A DNA stretch of 64,000 nucleotides from Paenibacillus borealis (GTDB lineage Bacteria > Bacillota > Bacilli > Paenibacillales > Paenibacillaceae). Below, one piece after another: positions 52,250-59,973 of the stretch. Position 1 is the stretch's first letter, and the number at the start of each line of letters is the position of its first letter. The position numbers and the translations under genes are program-made. The notes beneath the pieces were generated by a model. That model searched no databases and was not told where the DNA came from. It saw only the letters and a program-made list of their open reading frames with translations. The DNA is taken from positions 5,146,001 through 5,210,000 of the forward strand of contig NZ_CP009285.1 in NCBI RefSeq assembly GCF_000758665.1, read 5' to 3'.

Positions 52250-53053
52250 TTATTTGCCGATGAATTCCTGAACCCAGTAATTATTGTCGAAGCCTACGCC
52301 GATGTAGTTGAAGTTCGTGCTCAGAATGTTAGCTTTATGGCCCGGGCTGTTCATCCAGGCTGTCATAACTTCCTGCGGCGTTTTCTGGCCCATCGCAATA
52401 TTCTCGCCGGCTGCCTGATAAGTAATGCCGAACGCGGACATCATATCAAAAGGCGATCCATAGGTCGGAGAAGTGTGGGAGAAATAGTTGTTCGTACGCA
52501 TATCAGTAGCCTTGGCCGCAGCCACCTTGTTCAGGCTGTCCAGTGCCGAGACAGGAGCCAGTCCTGCTGCTGAGCGCTCTTTGTTCACCAGGGCTACAAC
52601 CTGCTGAATGTAGCTTGAAGCGCTGTCTGCAACAGCTGGAGCTGCAGTAGCTGCTGGTGTAGCTGTGGCAACAGGGGCAGCTGTCGGTGCAGGTGTAACA
52701 ACAGGCTTAGCTGTTGCTACTGGTGCGGCTGTGGCTATCGGTCTAGCGGTTGCTACCGGTACAGCCGAAGCCACCGGCTTAGCCGTCGCTACTGGAACTG
52801 TTGCTACTGGAACTGTTGCTACCGGATTCTTATAAATAACGGTCTTGGATACGGTGAACGTATTCCCGTCAAATACAAATGTCTTCGAATTGTACTGTGT
52901 GAAATATTCCATAAATTTTGCGAAATTCGTATCTGAAGCGGTTGCCGTAGTGGCTCCAGCTGCTGCGCTTGCCTGTAATGGAAGTGAAATGCTAAGTGCC
53001 ATAACAGCGGCTACGCTTCCACCTATCATTGCTCTTAAAGTCTTGCTTTTCAT
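52250..53053 (-). CDS. Secreted CAP (SCP/PR-1) domain protein
   Basis: 267 residues: signal peptide (MIGGSVAAVMALSISLPLQASA), an N-terminal 60-residue region, a linker of about 70 residues made of PVAT-type repeats (VPVATVPVATAKPVASAVP...), then a CAP domain (VVALVNKERSAAGLAPVSALDSLNKVAAAKATDMRTNNYFSHTSPTYGSPFDMM; GENIAMGQKTPQEVMTAWMNSPGHKANIL; VGFDNNYWVQEF). Both histidines and the Glu of the CAP cavity are visible. The short VPVAT repeats suggest a recently amplified, variable linker. Secreted, as YkwD in Bacillus. Confidence 0.92.
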   Translation of the reverse strand: MKSKTLRAMIGGSVAAVMALSISLPLQASAAAGATTATASDTNFAKFMEYFTQYNSKTFVFDGNTFTVSKTVIYKNPVATVPVATVPVATAKPVASAVPVATARPIATAAPVATAKPVVTPAPTAAPVATATPAATAAPAVADSASSYIQQVVALVNKERSAAGLAPVSALDSLNKVAAAKATDMRTNNYFSHTSPTYGSPFDMMSAFGITYQAAGENIAMGQKTPQEVMTAWMNSPGHKANILSTNFNYIGVGFDNNYWVQEFIGK

Positions 53054-53230
53054 TCTGCCATCTCCTTATTCTTGTTGTTTTATTACCTGGCTGCCGAGTT
53101 GCGTACATCAAATGTTACAAAGTTGTAATTTGTTCCTCAGTCATTGTAACATAAATATTCCGGCTGTGCGCTTCTAAATTATGACATTTTTCATCACAGC
53201 TGAGGCTTGTCCATTTCTGTACAAACAAGT

Positions 53231-53328
53231 AGAAGCGGCTTTGCCGTCCTTTAATAAGGACGGTACCGTTTCAGCGAGAAATAGAAGGATAATTTATAGC
53301 GCGAAGCATATAAATTCTTATATTTTAA
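53231..53328 (-). repeat. Second dispersed element family, copy 1
   Basis: About 98 bp, clearly similar to 61191-61288. Contains the hairpin CCGTCCTTTAATAAGGACGG, the conserved CCGTTTCAGCGAGAAA and an AT-rich inverted repeat (ATTTAT...ATAAAT, with GCGCGAAGC in the loop). It lies 3' of the WG-repeat/DUF3298 gene on the minus strand. Confidence 0.7.
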
Positions 53329-53355
53329 GAAACCGTCCTCTTCAGAACGGTCTCT
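53328..53355 (-). terminator. Probable terminator of the WG-repeat gene
   Basis: AGA-ACCGT pairs with ACGGT-TCT on either side of CCTCTTCAGA; the minus strand continues TTTCTTAAAATA. It leads straight into the dispersed element. Confidence 0.55.
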
Positions 53356-53394
53356 TGTTCTTACAATAAATATCGGCATTTCACCGGTTCTCGC

Positions 53395-55359
53395 TTAATG
53401 AAAGGACTGCCAGAATTCTCCCTCGGTCGAGATCAGGCCCATAATTTCGGCATACGGAATCCGGAATGTAGGAAAGCCCGCAGCATACGGAGCAATTTCA
53501 TAAGGGGCAAAATAGAGATACAGCGCTTCGCCATCCACATAAAAAGGCTGGTCAGCCGTAATGCCCTTGTACGTATCCGGAAAAACATAGGAGTACTGCG
53601 GATCATTCGCAATCTGCTTCCCGACAATTTCACTGAGCTTCTGCACATATTTGCTGCCGGGCTTGAACAGATCACTCAGTGTGTAAAATTTGCCGGTGCG
53701 CAAATTGATGTGCTCATAGATCATAGTCGGCATCCCATGTGCCGCTCCAAACGGAAAGCGGTATCCGCTGAGCTCCAGCACCAGCAGGTTCTTGCGGAAG
53801 TAGGATACGGCAAAATCCCCCGTATAGCTGAAATCCTGCCCCGCTCCGCCAGTTCCTGCTCCTTCTGCGAGAGAGAGACTGCGCAGCTTATCATTTACTG
53901 ATTTGGATATCTCAGCGACAGCAATTCCTTCTACTACCGGATAGTAAACCAGGTAATCCCTGTTCGGTTTATATTTCTTCTCCAGCACGGAGTACGGCGG
54001 TCTGAGCGGTATTACACCATTCTGCCGCCATACCTGCTTGCCTCTGCGGTCATAGTAGGCAGTACGCTGGTCCACATCCGCACGGATCAGATCGCCGCTG
54101 AAGGATAGAGATCCGGAGCCTGCAATGACCGGCGGCTGAGCGGCTTTTTTGCCGCTTTTATCGATGAAGTACGTATCCTTGGCATCATACACCGACGCGA
54201 GCCCGTTCTGATAATTGTTCACCCCGAGCAGCGGATGGGTGCTGAGAATTCTTCCTGTAAGCGCATCGGCAATCACATAGCGCGAACCCCGGTACGGCTG
54301 ATCGGCATAGACCGGTGTTCCAAGCGCAACCCGGTTCTCACCCAGCTGCTGGACTTCATAGTAAGTCGCCGGAATAATGGCTTTGCCCTGCTTGTCAATC
54401 AGGCCGTAAGCATTGCCGTAATCCTCAGCTGTGTTGATCACCGCCCGTCCTTCCGAGAAAGGCAAGGCTGCCGTAAACTGCGGCTGGATGGCAATGCTGC
54501 CGTCTGTATGGAGGTAACCGTATTTCCCGTTCTCCGTAGCCTGAAAAGCCAGCAGACCTTCCCCCGGATATCCCACGAACGGATATTTGTAAGTATGCAG
54601 CACTGTTCCCTGGAGATCGATCAGCGCGTACTCTCCTTCTGCTATTTTGACCAGAGCCGTTCCGTCCTTGAAATCCCCGGCATCCAGATACACCGCCGGC
54701 AGCACCTCTTTGCCCTGAGCGTCCAGGTAACCGTAGAGGGAGTTCCCCCCCGTTGTATTCTGCTTGGAGAACAGCGCGCGGCCTTCATGCAGCGAATTCA
54801 GATAGTCATAGCGCGCAGACGTAACCTCTTTGCCTTTCTCATCGATAAAAGTGTAGCCTTTGGCATCCGAAACCACAGCCCGCCCTTCGGCAAACGGGGC
54901 AATAAAGGAATATAACGGTTTGACCTTCTCCCGCCCGGAGCTGTCAATCAGACCGCTGTAATTCTTGCGCTGCACTACCGCCAGGCCGTTCTCCTGAAAA
55001 TCCTCCGCATAGTCATATCTGGGCTCGATCACAGTCCGTCCGTCGTTATTGATATAGCCCCACAACGTTCCCTCTTTAAGCCTAAAAGGAGCCGGATGCA
55101 GCAGCTCCGCCCGCAGCCCGCTGGCATCTACCTCCGGAAGCACGATAAGCGCCTCCAGCGGCTTTTTGGAGTAGTCTACACGGTATAATCCCGCCTCTGC
55201 CGGGATCGTCACGAACAGATCATCATCCGCACGGATGAAATCCTCCTCCTGCTGCGGGATACATTCGTTCCAGCCGATCCCGTCCCACCGCCATACCTCT
55301 GTCTGAATCAGACCATTGTCATTCCCTTTTCCCAGCTCGTTCAGCTTAATCCTCAGCAT
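53395..55359 (-). CDS. WG-repeat protein with C-terminal DUF3298 domain
   Basis: 654 residues, no signal peptide or membrane helix seen. After a variable first 90 residues come about seven WG/KWG beta-propeller-like repeats (LWGYINNDGRTVIEPRYDYAEDFQENGLAVVQ; SGLIDSSGREKVKPLYSFIAPFAEGRAVV; YGYLDAQGKEVLPAVYLDAGDF; KYGYLHTDGSIAIQPQFTAALPFSEGRAVI), then a DUF3298/PdaC-type domain (LLVLELSGYRFPFGAAHGMPTMIYEHINLRTGKFYTLSDLF). WG repeats are interaction modules and DUF3298 is common in extracellular Firmicute proteins, so the lack of a visible export signal is odd. Function unknown. Confidence 0.88.
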   Translation of the reverse strand: MLRIKLNELGKGNDNGLIQTEVWRWDGIGWNECIPQQEEDFIRADDDLFVTIPAEAGLYRVDYSKKPLEALIVLPEVDASGLRAELLHPAPFRLKEGTLWGYINNDGRTVIEPRYDYAEDFQENGLAVVQRKNYSGLIDSSGREKVKPLYSFIAPFAEGRAVVSDAKGYTFIDEKGKEVTSARYDYLNSLHEGRALFSKQNTTGGNSLYGYLDAQGKEVLPAVYLDAGDFKDGTALVKIAEGEYALIDLQGTVLHTYKYPFVGYPGEGLLAFQATENGKYGYLHTDGSIAIQPQFTAALPFSEGRAVINTAEDYGNAYGLIDKQGKAIIPATYYEVQQLGENRVALGTPVYADQPYRGSRYVIADALTGRILSTHPLLGVNNYQNGLASVYDAKDTYFIDKSGKKAAQPPVIAGSGSLSFSGDLIRADVDQRTAYYDRRGKQVWRQNGVIPLRPPYSVLEKKYKPNRDYLVYYPVVEGIAVAEISKSVNDKLRSLSLAEGAGTGGAGQDFSYTGDFAVSYFRKNLLVLELSGYRFPFGAAHGMPTMIYEHINLRTGKFYTLSDLFKPGSKYVQKLSEIVGKQIANDPQYSYVFPDTYKGITADQPFYVDGEALYLYFAPYEIAPYAAGFPTFRIPYAEIMGLISTEGEFWQSFH

Positions 55360-55675
55360 TCAGTCGCTCTCCCTTACAAAGGCATTTGCCTATAGAATAT
55401 GAGAGTGAGGGGGAAAGGGTGTTTATGTGGCTGGGGCTGCCGAGGTGCTTGAGTATGAGTGTGAGCATGAGCGCGAATGTGTTAAGAACATGGAATGCGT
55501 TATGAGCGTGGAATGCGTTATGAGCGTGGAATGCGTTATGAGCGTGGAATGCGTTATGAGCGTGGAATGCGTTATGAGCGTGGAATGCGTTATGAGCGTG
55601 GAATGCGTTATGAGCGTGGAATGCGTTATGAGCGTGAGGGCATAAATGCGTTTAAAGATTTGGAAAGGTGATGCC
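55360..55675. repeat. Intergenic region with an 18-bp tandem repeat (8 units)
   Basis: GGAATGCGTTATGAGCGT is repeated eight times without change from 55492 to 55635. Both strands are open across it: plus MECVMSV repeats (frame 55427-55645), minus THSTLI repeats. No convincing RBS or family supports a protein on either strand. The array immediately precedes a full dispersed element (55676). Identity of all eight units suggests recent expansion or slippage. Confidence 0.8.
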
Positions 55676-55810
55676 GTAACTGCGGTGAATGTTTGGACTT
55701 CCGGCCGCTGTTGTCTCCAGATTTCTTGATTTAAACCGCTCATCGCGGTAGAAATCCGGAGACAAAGGCGGACGCTCCCGCTCCTCCAGTTCAAACTTCC
55801 CCTCCGTTAC
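55676..55810 (+). repeat. Dispersed inverted-repeat element, full copy D
   Basis: The clearest 135-bp copy. Ends GTAAC (55676) and GTTAC (55810). Left arm TGCGGTGAATGTTTGGACTT, then CCGGCCGCTG; stem TTGTCTCC (55711-55718) with GGAGACAA (55758-55765), extended by GATTTCT/AGAAATC with one A-C mismatch; apical hairpin ACCGC/GCGGT; right arm CAGTTCAAACTTCCCCTCCG. Left and right arms are themselves imperfect complements, so the whole element can fold on itself. Confidence 0.8.
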
Positions 55811-55902
55811 TCTCCACCTTTCTTCAGCAAAAACCCAGATCAAAAGCACACACTACATCACAGGCTACATCACAGAGCACAGATTACACCCTAAGAGCAG
55901 CA

Positions 55903-55927
55903 CAAAAACACCCTTTCAGAGGGTGTT
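55903..55927 (-). terminator. Terminator of the orphan 133-residue gene
   Basis: AACACCC and GGGTGTT pair around TTTCAGA; the minus strand continues TTTTTG. It lies about 86 bp after the stop. Confidence 0.7.
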
Positions 55928-56013
55928 AGCCGGGTATTCAAGGGTTGCTTCGCCTGCCCTTTCACTGGTGAATACGGTATAGCAGCTGCGCTTGCTGGCT
56001 ATTTCGTTGAAAA

Positions 56014-56415
56014 TTACCAACTAACTTTATAAACATCGACATTTAGCTTCTCACATAATAATTTGCAGAGTCCAATTGTTTTCTCATAGGTTTCAATAGG
56101 ATTGCTAACAGCAAATCTGATTGAAATCTCTTCGACCTGCTCCGCTAATTCACCGCAATTCATTTCAATTTCTATAATGCAATTATCATCATCAAGAGTG
56201 TAATAACACTGTGGACTCTGGTAGCTAAATAAATCTGCTGGTGAATAAGGTGAGACACCCGTAATGGAGGAGATTACTTCAGCGGTTTGAAGGAATGAAT
56301 TGCCTACAGCAAATCCGCCAACGATCTCTAATATATTGTCCCCGTATTCCTCTGGTGCCACAATCGCCTGATTTCTTTTATCGAAAATCAGAAAATTATA
56401 AGATTCTTGACCCAT
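56014..56415 (-). CDS. Orphan AT-rich gene, unrecognised
   Basis: 133 residues from ATG 56415 (AGGGTG 6 nt upstream; a longer start at 56433 exists). Sequence MGQESYNFLIFDKRNQAIVAPEEYGDNILEIVGGFAVGNSF, later CYYTLDDDNCIIEIEMNCGELAEQVEEISIRF, ends KLNVDVYKVSW. Acidic, soluble, mostly beta strands by eye; no family recognised. It is visibly more AT-rich than its neighbours and sits alone between repeat clusters, as small immunity-like or horizontally acquired genes often do. That reading is a guess. Confidence 0.6.
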   Translation of the reverse strand: MGQESYNFLIFDKRNQAIVAPEEYGDNILEIVGGFAVGNSFLQTAEVISSITGVSPYSPADLFSYQSPQCYYTLDDDNCIIEIEMNCGELAEQVEEISIRFAVSNPIETYEKTIGLCKLLCEKLNVDVYKVSW

Positions 56416-56503
56416 GCGCTTCACCCTGTTCAACGATTTATCCTAAGTTAATGCCTAAATTTAAGATTTCTAAATGAGTAACCCGCTCGTTATTATTAAA
56501 ATC

Positions 56504-56673
56504 CTGCACTAAATACAACATTCTCATCATTATACCGTCCCTAATCCACGATTGTTGTATAGAATGCAGCATTTCACCTTCTCCAAGGCGATTTTCAAGA
56601 AAATTCTTGTATTTCGTACAACAATCCGCCCGAACAGCTATATATTTATGCTTCCGAGTTGTACTGTGTACAA
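56504..56673. repeat. Periodic palindrome array 4 (four sites at 51-52 bp)
   Basis: Sites: 56504-56518 (CTGCACTAAATACAA), 56555-56569 (TTGTATAGAATGCAG), 56607-56621 (TTGTATTTCGTACAA), 56659-56673 (TTGTACTGTGTACAA). Centres are 51, 52 and 52 bp apart. Intervals are unrelated to each other except that the first resembles that of array 3. Confidence 0.8.
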
Positions 56674-56778
56674 CAATTTATACAACTGGTTACTTTTGGG
56701 GTTTGCTACACACTTAAGGGTGGAGATATTGGGCATGGTTTTGGAGCAACGTTGCGACAAAATCAACACGCCCAAAGC

Positions 56779-56809
56779 AAAAAGCGTTTGCGAAATACCG
56801 CAAACGCTT
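56779..56809 (-). terminator. Terminator-like hairpin in the gap before mglC's end
   Basis: AAGCGTTTGCG and CGCAAACGCTT form an 11-bp perfect stem around AAATAC; the minus strand continues TTTGC. It is about 440 bp beyond the mglC stop and 205 bp right of the start of the orphan gene, so it may end mglC read-through or an unannotated minus-strand RNA. Confidence 0.6.
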
Positions 56810-56845
56810 AATTTGTACCACCCCAACCTGTGGGAGGTGATGGGA

Positions 56846-56882
56846 GTAACGAAGGTAAAGTTTGGAACTGAAGCAGCGACAG
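56846..56882 (-). repeat. Dispersed inverted-repeat element, right-arm fragment
   Basis: GTAACGAAGGTAAAGTTTGG, then AACTGAAGCAGCGACAG, matches the reversed right arm of the element. It is followed by an unrelated hairpin (CTTGCATT/AATGCAAG, 56896-56919) instead of the usual core. Confidence 0.5.
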
Positions 56883-56954
56883 CACCCGGAGAGTTCTTGC
56901 ATTCAATCGAAATGCAAGATGAACTATGAACTGTTAAGCTGATAAAAAGGGAGA

Positions 56955-57128
56955 GTAACGGAGGGGATTTTGGAACTGTAGGAGCGATAGCGTCCGCCTG
57001 AAAGCTTTCCGTAGGAAAGCTCGCTTCGGAAGCACAGGCTGTCTGCGGATTTCTACCGCGATGAGCGGTTTAAATCAAGAAATCTGCAGACGGGCAGCGG
57101 CCGAAAGTCCAAAACTCACCGCAGTTAC
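56955..57128 (-). repeat. Dispersed inverted-repeat element, full copy E with a 40-bp insert
   Basis: Inverted orientation. Ends GTAAC (56955) and GTTAC (57128). The main stem here is GTCTGC (57041-57046) with GCAGAC (57086-57091), where copies B and D have GTCTCC with GGAGAC: both strands of one base pair changed. Apical hairpin ACCGC/GCGGT as in D. About 38 bp near 57000-57040 is extra and forms two small hairpins (AGCTTTCC/GGAAAGCT and GCTTC/GAAGC). Confidence 0.75.
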
Positions 57129-57182
57129 GGTTTTACCTTTTACCCAAGCCTGGCAGTTCATCTTTCAAGAGCATTGAACGCA

Positions 57183-57208
57183 AAAACTCCGGGTGCACCA
57201 GCACCCGG
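57183..57208 (-). terminator. Terminator of mglC
   Basis: CCGGGTGC and GCACCCGG form an 8-bp perfect stem; the minus strand continues AGTTTTTG, 43 bp after the mglC stop. A fragment of the dispersed element (57205-57232) abuts it. Confidence 0.85.
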
Positions 57209-57232
57209 AAGTCCAAACATTCGCAGTTACGG
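57205..57232 (-). repeat. Dispersed inverted-repeat element, left-arm fragment abutting mglC
   Basis: Reversed left arm: GTAACTGCGAATGTTTGGAC then TTCCGG (minus strand). Only about 28 bp remain, 19 bp after the mglC stop and overlapping the terminator's left arm. Confidence 0.5.
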
Positions 57233-57250
57233 CTAATCACCGGACCACAA

Positions 57251-58258
57251 TTATTTCTTCGAAGAATATTTACGCATATCGAACGATACAGCGGCGATGA
57301 TGATGAGGCCTTTGATGATCAGCTGGTAGTAAGGGCTGATTCCGATGAAGGTCAGACCGTAGTTGATCAGGGTGAAGATGATAACACCGACCAGGACGCC
57401 CGGAACGGTACCGATACCGCCTGTAGTGGATACGCCGCCGACTACGCAAGCCGCGATGGCGTCAAGCTCGTACATGTTACCATAGTTGTTAGTAGCTCCG
57501 CCTGTTCTTGCAGCTTCAAGCACACCCGCCAGACCGTAGAGGGCACCAGCGATAGCATAGATGTAGATCAGGTTCTTGGACACGTTGATACCGGAAACCT
57601 TGGCAGCCTGCATGTTGCCGCCGATAGCGTACATGTTTTTGCCCAGCTTAGTTTTGTTAAAGAGTACCCACACGACGGCCGCGACCGCCAGGGCTATGAG
57701 AACGATGTAAGGTATTGAATATTGGCCGCTGCCGATAAAGCCGGAGCCGATTTTGGTGAAGTCAGGACGCAGACCGCCGATAGGCTGCGATTGGTTAGGG
57801 TCCATATCGAAGTACAGGGAGTTCAAACCGTACACGATGAGCATGGTACCCAGGGTTGCGATAAATGGCGGAACGTTAAGCTTGGAGACGATGACCCCGT
57901 TGATGAGCCCGCAGAGCAGACCGGCAACGATGGCGATCAGGATGGGAAGCCAAACCTGCACTTGCGGCAGATCAGGGAAGAAGCGGCGTGAGTAATCCGG
58001 TATCTGCAGCATCGAAGCTGAGATAACCGCTGTGAACCCTACCACACGGCCTGCGGACAAGTCGGTACCGGCAGTGATGAGGATAAAGGCAACCCCAAGT
58101 GCGATGATAACGCGTGTTGACGACTGAATCAGTACGTCACGCAGGGTGTTGATGGACATGAAGCTTGGTTCATATATGATGATTCCCATAATCAGCAGTA
58201 CCAGCACGATGTAAATTGCGTTTTGAGTCACAAAGGACTGAGCTTTTTTAACGTTCAT
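57251..58258 (-). CDS. mglC: Galactose/methylgalactoside ABC transporter permease
   Basis: 335 residues with about ten hydrophobic segments of the BPD_transp_2 (RbsC/MglC) family: LGVAFILITAGTDLSAGRVVGFTAV, LPILIAIVAGLLCGLINGVIVSKLNVPPFIATLGTMLIVYGL, and NMYELDAIAACVVGGVSTTGGIGTV. The MglC-specific middle loop (FDMDPNQSQPIGGLRPDFTKIG) separates it from RbsC. Last gene of mglBAC; 52 bp after mglA. Moves the sugar across the membrane. Confidence 0.92.
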   Translation of the reverse strand: MNVKKAQSFVTQNAIYIVLVLLIMGIIIYEPSFMSINTLRDVLIQSSTRVIIALGVAFILITAGTDLSAGRVVGFTAVISASMLQIPDYSRRFFPDLPQVQVWLPILIAIVAGLLCGLINGVIVSKLNVPPFIATLGTMLIVYGLNSLYFDMDPNQSQPIGGLRPDFTKIGSGFIGSGQYSIPYIVLIALAVAAVVWVLFNKTKLGKNMYAIGGNMQAAKVSGINVSKNLIYIYAIAGALYGLAGVLEAARTGGATNNYGNMYELDAIAACVVGGVSTTGGIGTVPGVLVGVIIFTLINYGLTFIGISPYYQLIIKGLIIIAAVSFDMRKYSSKK

Positions 58259-58310
58259 TAGTAGTGATCCCCCTTAAAATTACACGAACATATTCTCCTA
58301 CCCGTACTCC

Positions 58311-59822
58311 TTAATGCTGTGCAGCGAGACGCATAACTTCGGTTTCCGTAGCTTGCTCGCCTTCTAGTATTCCTGTAAGCCGTCCTTCCGACATGACCAT
58401 TACACGGTCAGACATCCCCAGCAGCTCAGGCATTTCCGAAGAAATCATGATAATGCTCTTCCCCTGCTTCGCCAGGTCGGCAATGATGGTATAGATTTCA
58501 AATTTGGCACCGACGTCAATCCCGCGTGTCGGCTCATCCAGCAGCAGGACTTCAGGCTCTGTTAGCAGCCATCTGGCCAGCAGCACTTTCTGCTGGTTAC
58601 CGCCGGAGAGATTCATAATCTGCGTTTTGGTGGTTGGTGTCTTGGTGCGCAGCTTCTCGATCATTTTATCGACTTCAGCCTTCTTCTTTCTGCCGTTCAG
58701 CAGGAAATAAGGCGTCTTATAATGGTCAAGGTTGGCAATAGCGCCGTTCTCATGAACGGACAGTACCGGGAAGATACCGGTTACACGGCGTTCCTCAGTC
58801 AATAGAGCCAGGCCATGTTTCTTGGCATCCTGCGGCGAGTTGATCTTCACCTTCTTGCCTTCAATCGAGATGGAACCGGATTTAATGGCGCGGAGTCCGA
58901 ACAATGCTTCAATAACCTCTGTTCTCTGCGCACCGACGAGACCGCCGACACCGAGAATTTCACCACGTCTGAGCTCAAACGATACATCCTTGAACGATCT
59001 CGGCTCCGGTGAAGTCAAGCCTTCCACCTTCATATAGACTTCGCCAGGAACATTCGAGCGTTCAGGGAAGCGGTTAGTAAGATCGCGGCCGACCATTTTG
59101 GAGATAATCAAATCGGTCGTAAGCTCAGCCGAAGGCCAGGTACCGATCTTTTTGCCGTCGCGCATGATGGTTACTTCATCAGAGATTTCAAGAATTTCTT
59201 CCATCTTGTGAGATATATAGATAATAGCTACGCCTCTTTTTTGCAGATCGCGGATAATCCGGAACAAATGCTCAACTTCTACACTGGTTAAGGAAGAGGT
59301 TGGTTCATCCATGACAATAACGCGTGAATGAAAAGAGACAGCCTTCGCGATTTCAATGGATTGGACCTTGGATACGGACAGCTTGCCCACCAAAGTTTCG
59401 GGATTCAGATCGATATCCAGATCTTTAAATAAATTTTCCGTGTCCGTGAACATTTTTTTGTGGTCAATGAACTGAATCGGCCCGATGCCCTTGGTCGGAA
59501 AACGTCCTAGCCAGATGTTCTCCATGACACTGCGGAAAGGTACTGGGTGCAGCTCCTGGTGAATCATCGAGATTCCATGCTTAAGTGCATCGTTAGAGTT
59601 GGTGATTGTTGCTTTTTGGCCTTCCAAGAAGATCTCACCGGCATCCGGTGAATAGATTCCAAAGAGACATTTCATCAGTGTCGACTTGCCTGCCCCGTTC
59701 TCGCCCATAAGTGCATGAACCGAACCCGGTCTAACCTTTATGCTGACTCCGTCCAGCGCCTTAACGCCGGGAAATTCTTTAGTAATTCCGTTCATTTCCA
59801 GCAAAAACTCAGCATTTGCCAT
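58311..59822 (-). CDS. mglA: Galactose/methylgalactoside ABC transporter ATP-binding protein
   Basis: 503 residues from ATG 59822 (TAGGGGGCG upstream). Two fused ATPase domains: first Walker A MGENGAGKSTLMKCLFG, signature LSVSKVQSIEIAKAVS, Walker B VIVMDEPTSSLT; second with degenerate Walker A GGLVGAQRTEVIEALFG and signature LSGGNQQKVLLARWLL, Walker B LLLDEPTRGIDVG. This fused, half-degenerate layout is normal for RbsA/MglA. Powers the MglC channel. Confidence 0.94.
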   Translation of the reverse strand: MANAEFLLEMNGITKEFPGVKALDGVSIKVRPGSVHALMGENGAGKSTLMKCLFGIYSPDAGEIFLEGQKATITNSNDALKHGISMIHQELHPVPFRSVMENIWLGRFPTKGIGPIQFIDHKKMFTDTENLFKDLDIDLNPETLVGKLSVSKVQSIEIAKAVSFHSRVIVMDEPTSSLTSVEVEHLFRIIRDLQKRGVAIIYISHKMEEILEISDEVTIMRDGKKIGTWPSAELTTDLIISKMVGRDLTNRFPERSNVPGEVYMKVEGLTSPEPRSFKDVSFELRRGEILGVGGLVGAQRTEVIEALFGLRAIKSGSISIEGKKVKINSPQDAKKHGLALLTEERRVTGIFPVLSVHENGAIANLDHYKTPYFLLNGRKKKAEVDKMIEKLRTKTPTTKTQIMNLSGGNQQKVLLARWLLTEPEVLLLDEPTRGIDVGAKFEIYTIIADLAKQGKSIIMISSEMPELLGMSDRVMVMSEGRLTGILEGEQATETEVMRLAAQH

Positions 59823-59902
59823 GTTGTTACGCCCCCTACGCTTTTTTTCTTTTTCCATGAGAGGCACAGCGGTTCCATCCTGTTCCCTACCCGAAAGGAA
59901 TT

Positions 59903-59928
59903 CCGGAGAGCGGGTAACCGCCCTCCGG
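59903..59928 (-). other. Intercistronic hairpin between mglB and mglA
   Basis: CCGGAG-GCGG and CCGC-CTCCGG pair around TTA, 45 bp after the mglB stop, with no T-run in the transcribed direction (minus). It probably stabilises the mglB portion, raising binding protein over ATPase and permease. Confidence 0.6.
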
Positions 59929-59973
59929 GATTTTTGTTTATGAAGCTTATCTGTATCTGGAGCAATCTAACTA

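Noticed and set aside
56504..56673. CRISPR-like geometry (short palindromic repeats with unique intervals of about 36 bp)
   Set aside because: Only 15 bp recur and they vary strongly between copies; a CRISPR repeat would be 23-47 bp and almost identical. No cas genes or leader are present.
56638..56902. Short minus-strand frames next to the terminator at 56779
   Set aside because: Their sequence overlaps array 4 and an element fragment, and no RBS or homology supports them.
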